Of a DNA stretch of 64,000 nt, positions 30,495-38,485 are shown piece by piece; position 1 is the first letter of the stretch, and every line of letters starts with the position of its first letter. The translations under genes were made by a program, and so were the position numbers. Source of the stretch: an uncultured Hyphomicrobiales bacterium. GTDB taxonomy: Bacteria > Pseudomonadota > Alphaproteobacteria > Rhizobiales > Xanthobacteraceae. The notes below the pieces were generated by a model that saw nothing but the letters and a program-made list of their open reading frames with translations, ran no database searches and was not told where the DNA came from. Location of the stretch: assembly GCA_903885555.1 (NCBI GenBank), contig CAISIV010000018.1, positions 49,049-113,048 of the forward strand. The letters run 5' to 3'.

Positions 30495-31414
30495 GCAAGG
30501 CTAAAGTGACTGCGCTGCGCAGCGTAGATCTCGGGTTCACCGATCTCGACAAGGCGGCCAGGTTTTTCACCAATGTCTGGAACCTCGCGCCCGTTGGCGA
30601 AACGTCCGGCGTGCATTATTTCCGCGCCACCGGGCCTTTTCACCACGTCCTCAGCATCCAGCAGACGGCGCAGCCAGTGATGATCCGCATGGTGTTCGAC
30701 GCTGCCGACAGCGCCACCGTCGACGCGCTACACGCACAGGTGAAGGCGCACGGCATTACGACCATCGATCCACCCGGCAAACTGAAACAGCCGCACGGCG
30801 AGTATGGCTTCGGCTTCAAGGACCCGGAAGGCCGCAACATCGCCATCGTCTGCGGCGTCAAGGATCACGCCGACGGCGCCGACCAGCCCGACCGGCCGCG
30901 CAAGGTCAGCCACGTCAATATCAATGCCGGCGAGAGCGACGCCACGCTCGCCTGCTACCGCGACGCGCTCGGCTTCAAGGTGTCCGATACGACGCGGAAG
31001 TTCCATTTCATGACGGTCAACGCCGACCACCACAATATCGTGCTAGGCTTTTCCGGCGGGCCGACGCTCAATCACATCGCCTTCGAGATGCCCGATCTGG
31101 AATCGGTCATGAAAGGCGCCGGCCGTATGCGCGACGACGGCCGCGGCATCGAATGGGGGCCGGGCCGCCACGGCCCCGGGAACAATGTGTTCTGTTATTT
31201 CCTCGGCCCCGACGATATGCCGATTGAATACACTGCGGAAATGCAGCAAGTGGACGCCAGCTACCGGACCGGCAAGCCGGAAGACTGGAAATGGCCGCCG
31301 GGCCGGCTCGACCATTGGGGCATCACCAAGGGGCCGAGCGAGCGGATCGAAACCGCCGGGCTGAAGATCAACTTCACGGATGACGGCCATCGCCTCGACG
31401 CGTGGCGCGCCTAA
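30491..31414 (+). CDS. VOC family (glyoxalase/extradiol dioxygenase-like) protein
   Basis: Two VOC modules: SVDLGFTDLDKAARFFTNVWNL and HVNINAGESDATLACYRDALGFKVSD; terminal MPIEYTAEMQQ. Confidence 0.85.
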   Translation: MSKAKVTALRSVDLGFTDLDKAARFFTNVWNLAPVGETSGVHYFRATGPFHHVLSIQQTAQPVMIRMVFDAADSATVDALHAQVKAHGITTIDPPGKLKQPHGEYGFGFKDPEGRNIAIVCGVKDHADGADQPDRPRKVSHVNINAGESDATLACYRDALGFKVSDTTRKFHFMTVNADHHNIVLGFSGGPTLNHIAFEMPDLESVMKGAGRMRDDGRGIEWGPGRHGPGNNVFCYFLGPDDMPIEYTAEMQQVDASYRTGKPEDWKWPPGRLDHWGITKGPSERIETAGLKINFTDDGHRLDAWRA

Positions 31415-31429
31415 CGAACGGAACATCGA

Positions 31430-32248
31430 ATGACTGGTAAAAAGGATTTGCGCGTCGGTATTGCAGGGCTCGGCGCGGTCGGACTCGACGTGGCGCGGCG
31501 CCTGATCGACGGCGATGTGCCCGGCCTGGTGCTCACCGCCGTCGCGGTGCGCGACGCCGACAAGGCGCGTAAAGCCCTGCCGCAAATCGGCGATCTCGTT
31601 GCGCTGCGCACTGCCACCTCGCTGGCCGACGACTGCGATATCGTCGTGGAATGCCTGCCGCCGGCGCTGTTCCGCGACGTCGCGATCGCGGCGATCGACA
31701 AAGGCCGTATCTTCGTGCCGCTTTCCGTCGCGCAACTGCTCAACAACGGCGATCTGGTCGAACGCGCCAAGGCGAACGGCGCGCGTATTATCGTGCCGAC
31801 CGGCGCGCTGCTCGGGCTCGACGCCGTGCGCGCCGCCGCCGAAGGCACCATCCATTCGGTCAAGATGGTGACGCGCAAGCCGCCCGCCGGCCTCGAAGGC
31901 GCGCCCTATCTGCTGGAAGGCAACATCTCGGTCGCCGGTTTGACCGAGCCGATGAAGGTGTTCGACGGCTCGGCGCGCGACGGCGCGCGCGGCTTCCCAA
32001 CCAACGTCAATGTCGCTGCCGCGCTCAGCCTCGCCGGCATTGGCCCGGACAAGACGAAGCTGGAAATCTGGGCCGACCCGACCGTCACCCGCAACACCCA
32101 CACCATCACGGTCGATGCCGACGCCATGCGTTTCACCATGACAATCGAGAACGTGCCGTCGGAAAATCCGCGCACGGGAAAAAGCGTCGCACCATCGACC
32201 ATCGCCGCGCTGCGCGGCCTGGTGTCGGAACTCAAGGTCGGCAGCTAG
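31430..32248 (+). CDS. Aspartate dehydrogenase-like protein
   Basis: LRVGIAGLGAVGLDVARRLIDG; VECLPPALFRDVAIAAIDKG; IIVPTGALLGLDAVRAAAEG; SENPRTGKSVAPSTIAALRGL. Confidence 0.87.
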   Translation: MTGKKDLRVGIAGLGAVGLDVARRLIDGDVPGLVLTAVAVRDADKARKALPQIGDLVALRTATSLADDCDIVVECLPPALFRDVAIAAIDKGRIFVPLSVAQLLNNGDLVERAKANGARIIVPTGALLGLDAVRAAAEGTIHSVKMVTRKPPAGLEGAPYLLEGNISVAGLTEPMKVFDGSARDGARGFPTNVNVAAALSLAGIGPDKTKLEIWADPTVTRNTHTITVDADAMRFTMTIENVPSENPRTGKSVAPSTIAALRGLVSELKVGS

Positions 32249-32278
32249 CGCTGCCCCTGGAGATTTTTGAGTCTTTTT
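32240..32278 (+). terminator. Weak candidate terminator (GGCAGC-TAGC-GCTGCC hairpin then T-rich stretch)
   Basis: Perfect 6-bp stem overlapping the stop codon; T-runs follow but are not directly adjacent. Confidence 0.3.
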
Positions 32279-32300
32279 TGCTGCGGTGAGCGCGGCTAGG

Positions 32301-32319
32301 GTCTCCTCGGAATGGAGAC
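32301..32319 (+). promoter_or_regulatory. Possible Shine-Dalgarno-sequestering hairpin GTCTCC-TCGGAAT-GGAGAC
   Basis: Perfect 6-bp inverted repeat whose 3' arm is the SD (GGAG) of the gene starting at 32326. Confidence 0.45.
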
Positions 32320-32325
32320 TCACTC

Positions 32326-32535
32326 ATGAAAGTTCGCACGATCATCGCCGCCACCTGTCTGGCCATCTTCGGCTTTGCGCAGATCGCCGACGCTCGCCCT
32401 CACCGCGCCAGACACCACGCGGCAAAGAAGACCCTTAAATCGATCCAGACCGGGGTAAACACCTCGACGACCGACGTGAATGGTGATGGCACATCCGATG
32501 TCGTGACGACGAAGCCGAAGCGAAAGCCGAAGTAG
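32326..32535 (+). CDS. Small secreted basic protein with one DxNxDGxxD motif
   Basis: 69 aa: signal peptide MKVRTIIAATCLAIFGFAQIADA, mature part basic, DVNGDGTSD; good SD spacing. Confidence 0.72.
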   Translation: MKVRTIIAATCLAIFGFAQIADARPHRARHHAAKKTLKSIQTGVNTSTTDVNGDGTSDVVTTKPKRKPK

Positions 32536-32538
32536 ATT

Positions 32539-33783
32539 TCAGCGCGAGCGCTTGCGCGCGGCGATCGCCTGATCGGCGGCGGCAACGCCGGTGAGATAGC
32601 CGCCATGCGCGGTGGAGAAGTCGTTTTCCGAACAGGCCTCGCCGGCAAAGAACAGACGCCCGTCGACAGGTTCCGCCAGCGTGGCGCGGCAGTCGGCGTG
32701 GCCGGGCTTGGCGTAGGAGTAGGAGCCGAGCGCGAACGGGTCCGCGCCCCAGCGATGAATCCGTACCGGCGTCACACGCTGGCGGAAGTCGTTGCCGAGC
32801 AAGCCGGCCAGTTCGGCAATGGCGTAATCGGCAAAAGCATCGTCGCCGCCGGCTTCGAGTTCCTTGGCAAACCGGCCGCCGAAATAGACCTCGACCAAAG
32901 GCTGTCCCAGTGCGTGCAGATTATAGGCCGCGGTCGAGGTGCGGTCGGTGCGGCCGAACAAACGGCTGTCAGGCGCGAATTCTTCCGCGCCGCTCAGCGA
33001 CAGAAACAGTTTGTCGGCAAGGCCGAGCGGCAGGCCCGCCGCCGCTTCGGTTTTGTCAGGCAAGGCCGGTGTGAACAGGAATTCCTTTTCCGCGAGAACG
33101 GCGCTCGGCAGCGTCACAATGACCTGATCGGCGCTGATCGTGCCCTTGGCGGTTTCGATCTTCAATCGCCGGCCGCTGTGATCGATCTGCAGCACCGGGC
33201 AATCGAGCAGCACGGGCAATCCGTCGCCATGCGCGGCGATCGCCGTGCCGTAGCCTTCGCGCACCCGCCAATTGATTTCAGTGTCGGCGTAGTTGGCGAA
33301 ATCCAGCGCCGAAACGAGGTCCATCTCGGCGCCGCTGATATAGGTGCCGACAGCGTTGATCATGTTGTTCCAGCGGCAACCGGGATCGAACGCAGCGGAT
33401 GCCGGCACATCGGGGCTCGTCTGGCCGATCGCTTCAAGACGGTCGAAGAAGGCTCGCTGCGCTCTGCCGAAGTCGGTCTGCTCTTCTGCCGAAAAGCCGG
33501 TCGTCAACGCCGGCTTCTGCCAGGGCGGTGTCGAACGGTCGATGACGCAACCTTGCGCCCGCGCGATCGCCGTCCACGGATTGCGTTCGGCGGAATGCAG
33601 CCAGCCGCAGCCGAGATCGAGCGTATTGCCCGCATCGTCGGCGACGGTCCAGGCGCGCCCGCCAAGCCGCGGCCGCGCCTCGATCACCAGGCATTCAATG
33701 GCGGCCTTCGCCAGCCGCCGGCCCGCGGCAATGCCCGCCGCCCCGCCACCGATAATGGCGACTTCGGTGTCGCTTTTCGCCAT
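32539..33783 (-). CDS. FAD-dependent flavin/monoamine oxidase
   Basis: VAIIGGGAAGIAAGRRLAKA; LGGRAWTV; C-terminal RLFFAGEACSENDFSTAHGGYLTGVAAADQ. Confidence 0.9.
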   Translation of the reverse strand: MAKSDTEVAIIGGGAAGIAAGRRLAKAAIECLVIEARPRLGGRAWTVADDAGNTLDLGCGWLHSAERNPWTAIARAQGCVIDRSTPPWQKPALTTGFSAEEQTDFGRAQRAFFDRLEAIGQTSPDVPASAAFDPGCRWNNMINAVGTYISGAEMDLVSALDFANYADTEINWRVREGYGTAIAAHGDGLPVLLDCPVLQIDHSGRRLKIETAKGTISADQVIVTLPSAVLAEKEFLFTPALPDKTEAAAGLPLGLADKLFLSLSGAEEFAPDSRLFGRTDRTSTAAYNLHALGQPLVEVYFGGRFAKELEAGGDDAFADYAIAELAGLLGNDFRQRVTPVRIHRWGADPFALGSYSYAKPGHADCRATLAEPVDGRLFFAGEACSENDFSTAHGGYLTGVAAADQAIAARKRSR

Positions 33784-33846
33784 GGATGCCCGCGCAAAAC
33801 CTTGAACTGTGGTTCCGCCGGAACCTGTCGTGAAACTTATATCGGC

Positions 33847-33939
33847 CTATCTTGGACCAAAGAAACGTGACCCCACCAAGACAGTGGCCCAGGTCAACAT
33901 GTAGACAGCCGCCGCGAGCGCCAGAATTTCAATTCCCAT
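33847..33939 (-). CDS. Unannotated 30-aa single-TM small protein MGIEILALAAAVYMLTWATVLVGSRFFGPR
   Basis: Not in the supplied ORF track (too short). ATG preceded by AGGGGAGGCGACG (strong SD, ~5-nt spacing); hydrophobic core IEILALAAAVYMLTWATVLV. Confidence 0.65.
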   Translation of the reverse strand: MGIEILALAAAVYMLTWATVLVGSRFFGPR

Positions 33940-34142
33940 CGTCGCCTCCCCTGTCGCATTTTTTTCTTATCTTAGACCGATCGGTGGCGAGTTCCAGCAA
34001 GTTCCGGGCACTCAAAAACCTCCTGAAATACAGGGAATTGGCCGCAATATCCGGTTTCGGACATTGCGGCGCCGTTCCTTAATGCCTTTTCAACCACCAA
34101 AGCACACGCCCTCGCCGTATTAACCCAACCGGCAGCGGAGGC

Positions 34143-35705
34143 GTGCAACGTGACCTTAGAAAAGGTTCGCGAATGAGGCCCGACGACGGCAAAGCGAGAA
34201 TGATGACGATACCGCGCCCGACGCGGCGCGTGATCGCACCCATTCTTCTGGTCGTGCTCTGCTTCTGCGCGCTCTGCGGCTACATTCTGTTTGAAGCGCG
34301 TCGCGCCACTTACGACCGCGCCGCCGACGTCGCCAAGGGCCTCATCACCGCCATCGAAGCGGACATCGGCCGCAACATCGAGACGGTCGATTTATCGCTG
34401 CAAGGCGTCATCGACGGTCTGGCCCTGCCGGAGTTCGACCGGTTCGATCCGATGGTACGCAATATGATCCTGTTCGATCGTTCGGCGACCGCGCGGCACC
34501 TCGGGAAAATGTTCGTGCTCGACGAGACCGGCACGGTGCGGCTCGATTCCAAGGATCTTCACCCATCACCGGTGAATTTGGCGGACCGCGATTATTTCCT
34601 GGCGCACAAGAACGACCCGAACGTCGGGCTCTATATCAGCCGTCCGGTATTCTCGCGCATGAGCAGCGACCGTGTGATCGGCCTGAGCCGCCGCGTCACA
34701 AAAGCCGACGGTTCGTTCGGCGGCATCGTCGTCGCAAGCCTGCGGCTTTCTTATTTCGAGGACATGTTCAAGAAAATATCGCTTGGTCCGGACGGCAGCA
34801 TCACATTGCTGCGCAGCGATGGCGTCGCGCTGATGCGCTGGCCGCAACCCGGCGACTTTATTGGACAGGATCTGCGGCGCGCCAAGCTGTTCGAGGAACT
34901 GTCGCGCGAACGCGACGGCAGATTCGATACCACTTCCGTTACCGACGGTCGCCGGCGCCTGTTCGTCTATAGCCAGATCGCCGACCTGCCGCTGGTCGTC
35001 AGCATCGGGCAATCGACCGCCGACATCTTTTTGCGGTGGAACGAATATGCCTTCGGCATCGTATTCATGATCGCGCTGCTGTGTGCCATTACCTATATGG
35101 TGGTGATGTATCTGATGCATGACCTGCACCGGCGCGGCATCGCGGAAAATCAGCTTTCAATCATGGCCGCCACCGACACTTTAAGCGGTCTGTCCAACCG
35201 CAGGCATTTCAACGAAAGCCTTGCCCGCGAATGGCAACGCGGGATGCGCGACAAGGAGCCGCTGGCTTTGCTGATGATCGATGCCGACCATTTCAAATCC
35301 TACAACGACGTGCACGGCCACCCGGCCGGCGATCACATGATCAGGATCCTGGGTGCGGCGATGACCAGCGCGCTCGAGCGCGGCGGCGACCTCGGTGCGC
35401 GCTATGGCGGCGACGAATTCGCCATTCTGCTGCCCGGCACGTCGGTCGACGGCGCCCGGAGCGTCGCCGGAAAAATCCGCCAGTGCTTCGAAATTCTCTG
35501 TGAAGGCGAAGGCGTCAAGAACCTGGGTTTGAGTATCGGCATCGGCTGCGTCACACCGGTCAAGGGCATGCACGCCAGCGAACTCGTCCTGCTTGCCGAC
35601 CACGCGCTCTATCGCGCCAAGGAGCTTGGCCGCAACCGGACCGAAGCGCTCGAATTGCCGGTTCAACTAGCCGCGGCGCGCCCGGGTCACGAACGCGCCG
35701 CGTGA
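34143..35705 (+). CDS. Diguanylate cyclase with N-terminal periplasmic PDC/Cache-like sensor
   Basis: TM near N-terminus, PDC-like region; [17 protein letters not shown] gives an RxxD I-site plus GGDEF. Start could be 34173 or 34203. Confidence 0.9.
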   Translation: MQRDLRKGSRMRPDDGKARMMTIPRPTRRVIAPILLVVLCFCALCGYILFEARRATYDRAADVAKGLITAIEADIGRNIETVDLSLQGVIDGLALPEFDRFDPMVRNMILFDRSATARHLGKMFVLDETGTVRLDSKDLHPSPVNLADRDYFLAHKNDPNVGLYISRPVFSRMSSDRVIGLSRRVTKADGSFGGIVVASLRLSYFEDMFKKISLGPDGSITLLRSDGVALMRWPQPGDFIGQDLRRAKLFEELSRERDGRFDTTSVTDGRRRLFVYSQIADLPLVVSIGQSTADIFLRWNEYAFGIVFMIALLCAITYMVVMYLMHDLHRRGIAENQLSIMAATDTLSGLSNRRHFNESLAREWQRGMRDKEPLALLMIDADHFKSYNDVHGHPAGDHMIRILGAAMTSALERGGDLGARYGGDEFAILLPGTSVDGARSVAGKIRQCFEILCEGEGVKNLGLSIGIGCVTPVKGMHASELVLLADHALYRAKELGRNRTEALELPVQLAAARPGHERAA

Positions 35706-35708
35706 TCT

Positions 35709-36677
35709 CTACTGCGCGGTGATGCCGCCTTCCTTGACGACGCGCGTCCATTTCACGATTTCGGTCTTGATGTATTCGTTGAACTCGGCCGAGCTCATCG
35801 AAGCCACCGCCGCGCCTTCGCGGTCGAACTGTGCCTTCAGCTCAGGCGACTCCAACGCCGCCTGCACATCCTTGTAGATCTTCTGGGCCAGCGGCGCCGG
35901 CAGACCGGCGGGCGCGACGATGCCCCACCAGTTATCGGCGACGTAACCGGGCACGCCGGCTTCGGCGATGGTCGGCACATCCGGCAGCACCGGATTGCGC
36001 TTGGCGCCGCCGGTGCCGAGCGCGATGAGCTGGCCGGACTTGATGAAGGGCGTGGTCTGCACCAGCGACGAGAACATGATCTTGACGTGACCCGCGACGA
36101 CGTCCTGCATGGCCGGCCCGCCGCCTTTGTAGGGCACGTGCACGATGTTGACGCCCGCCGTCAGCTTGAACAATTCGGCACCGAGATGCTGGAAGCTGCC
36201 GACACCCGCCGAGGCGTAGTTGAGTTCGCCGGGCTTTTCCTTCGCCAGCTTCAGCAGATCCTTTACCGTCTTGATCGGCGAATCCGGATTAACGACCAGC
36301 ACGTTCGGGCCGGTGGCCAGAATCGAAATCGGCGTGAACGACGTAATCGGATCGTAATGCAGCTTGTACAGCGCCGGATTGACCGCGTGCGCGATCGAGA
36401 TGATGCCGAGTGTGTAGCCGTCGGGCGCCGACACGGCCAAGGCTTCGGTGCCGATCGTGCCGCCGGCGCCGCCGCGGTTGTCGACGTAAACCTGCGCGCC
36501 GATTTTCTCGCTGAGCTGCTTGGCGACCATGCGGCCGACCACGTCGTTGCTGCCACCCGGCGGGAACGGAATGATCAGCTTGATGGGCCGGTTTGGATAA
36601 TCCTGGGCAAAGGCGGGAGCCGCTAGCGCCAGCAGCAATACGGCGGCTTTGATCAGCCGCGACGGCAGGTTCAACAT
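35709..36677 (-). CDS. Bug-family tripartite tricarboxylate transporter substrate-binding protein
   Basis: MLNLPSRLIKAAVLLLALAAPAFAQDYPNRPIKLIIPFPPGGSNDVVGRMVAKQL. Confidence 0.93.
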   Translation of the reverse strand: MLNLPSRLIKAAVLLLALAAPAFAQDYPNRPIKLIIPFPPGGSNDVVGRMVAKQLSEKIGAQVYVDNRGGAGGTIGTEALAVSAPDGYTLGIISIAHAVNPALYKLHYDPITSFTPISILATGPNVLVVNPDSPIKTVKDLLKLAKEKPGELNYASAGVGSFQHLGAELFKLTAGVNIVHVPYKGGGPAMQDVVAGHVKIMFSSLVQTTPFIKSGQLIALGTGGAKRNPVLPDVPTIAEAGVPGYVADNWWGIVAPAGLPAPLAQKIYKDVQAALESPELKAQFDREGAAVASMSSAEFNEYIKTEIVKWTRVVKEGGITAQ

Positions 36678-36823
36678 GATTGCACTCACTTTTGTTTTTA
36701 AGGCTTGTTGGGCGTTATCCTCAGGCCCGATTAAAGGCGATTTCGCGCGCCAAGCCAATACGAGATTGCCAACCCGGCTCCCCGGAAATGGCGACTGAAA
36801 GCGGCCGGTTCGCCCAATTCGGG

Positions 36824-37456
36824 CTAGCGCAGATTCAGCCGCGCCGTCTGCCGGTCGATGACGCCGCGAATCATGATGTTGAAGGCAACCACGATGCGGT
36901 CTTCGTTCTCGGCGGCGCGGCCGATCTCGACACCGTGCGACAGGTAGCTCGGCCACATCACCATGCGGCCTTTTTCCGGCATCGAATAGAAGGTGCTGGA
37001 ATTATGGACGTTCTGCTCGGTGAAATCCGGCTCGATCATGCGCGCGTGCAGGCGCGGATCGCCAAAAATGGTGGGCCCGCAGTTTTTCGGTGTCTTGACG
37101 TAGAAAATGCCGCTCAGCAGGCAATTGGGATGAATGTGCATGTGGTGGCGATGATTGGGGTGCGTGATGTTCGCCCACATATTGGTGATGTAGTGGGACT
37201 CGCGCTTGATCCGATAGACGTTGAGAATCTCATGCGACTCCAGCAGCGCGAGATCGGACAGTTCCTTGAACTCCGGCAGCGTCTGCAGGTCGTCCTGCGA
37301 AATGAAAACCCGGTCCGAATCGCGGGTGCCCTGCCCGGCGGCCTTGAGGTCATACAGCTTCTTCTCGATGCGGTCCGCCACCGACAGATCGGGAATCTGT
37401 CCAGTAAACAGCGCCGTCGGAAACAGCATGTGCATTTCTTTATTGAGCAATTCCAT
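36824..37456 (-). CDS. Putative 2OG-Fe(II) oxygenase (TIGR02466-like)
   Basis: MLFPTALFTGQIPDL start, HHMHIHPNCLLSGIFYVKTP, MWPSYLSHGVEIGRAAENEDRIVVAFNI. Confidence 0.7.
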   Translation of the reverse strand: MELLNKEMHMLFPTALFTGQIPDLSVADRIEKKLYDLKAAGQGTRDSDRVFISQDDLQTLPEFKELSDLALLESHEILNVYRIKRESHYITNMWANITHPNHRHHMHIHPNCLLSGIFYVKTPKNCGPTIFGDPRLHARMIEPDFTEQNVHNSSTFYSMPEKGRMVMWPSYLSHGVEIGRAAENEDRIVVAFNIMIRGVIDRQTARLNLR

Positions 37457-37627
37457 ATCGGTCCCCGGACAGCTGCGTGGATTGAACGGCCGCGACACTA
37501 ATTGAAAGACGACAACCCTGCTACTGAGGGGCCGGACGCTTTGTCCTTGCTACGCCCATGCGCCCGTTTGACAATTCGGCGCCGTGGCATATCGTTTGCA
37601 TACATATAATCGGACCGAAACCGCCGC

Positions 37628-38485
37628 ATGAAACCCGCGCCCTTCATCCGCCACGTGCCGAAAACGCTCGATGAGGCGCTGAAAGTGCTCGCCGAAGTGG
37701 CGCCCGAGGATGGCCGGATTCTCGCCGGCGGGCAGAGCCTGGTGCCGATCATGGCGTTCCGGCTGGCAAAGCCGGCGCATCTGGTCGACATCAACGAAGT
37801 CGAGGGGCTCGACCGACTCCATAGCGACGGCAAGACCCTGAGCATCGGCGCGCGGGTTCGGCATGGCGCCTTTCACAAGAACGTCGTCGATAATCCGCTC
37901 GGCAAGCTGCTGACCTTCGTCGGGCACCACATCGCGCATTATCCGATCCGCATGCGCGGCACCTTCTGCGGCAGCTTGGCACACGCCGACCCGTCGTCGG
38001 AATGGTGTCTGGTGTCGGCCACGCTCGATGCCACCATGATCGCCAAGAGCGCGCGCGGCGAGCGTACGATCAAGGCCACGGATTATTTCCAAGGCATCAT
38101 GTCGACAGCTTTGGCCGAGGACGAGTTGCTGGCGGAGGTTCGCCTGCCCTTGCTCGCGGCCGACGCCAAATTCGGCTTCAACGAATTCAGCCGCCGCGCC
38201 GGCGATTTCGCCATGAGCGCGTCGCTGGTCACGTACACTGTGAAGAACGGCAAGATTGCCGACGCCCATGTTGGTGTCGGCGGCGCAGAGCCGAGCCCGC
38301 GCCGTATTGCCGAGGCCGAAACAGCGCTCAATGGCCAGACGCCAGGCGATGCCGCGTTCCGTGCCGCCGCCGAAGCTGCCGCAAGCGCCATCGAGCCGCT
38401 GGAAGATCACCAGACCACCGGCGAATACCGGCGCGATCTGGTGCGCGCGGTGGTGCGGCGCGCGCTGGAAAATTCTCAATCATGA
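37628..38485 (+). CDS. Xanthine dehydrogenase family FAD-binding (M) subunit
   Basis: LAEVAPEDGRILAGGQSLVPIMAFRLAKPAHLVDIN; typical CoxM-like. Confidence 0.93.
   Translation: MKPAPFIRHVPKTLDEALKVLAEVAPEDGRILAGGQSLVPIMAFRLAKPAHLVDINEVEGLDRLHSDGKTLSIGARVRHGAFHKNVVDNPLGKLLTFVGHHIAHYPIRMRGTFCGSLAHADPSSEWCLVSATLDATMIAKSARGERTIKATDYFQGIMSTALAEDELLAEVRLPLLAADAKFGFNEFSRRAGDFAMSASLVTYTVKNGKIADAHVGVGGAEPSPRRIAEAETALNGQTPGDAAFRAAAEAAASAIEPLEDHQTTGEYRRDLVRAVVRRALENSQS

Noticed and set aside
38002-38481. N-terminal extension of the L1 subunit ORF
   Set aside because: Overlaps the M-subunit gene in another frame; the true start is the ATGA-coupled ATG at 38482. The same logic applies to 40928-41305 upstream of L2.
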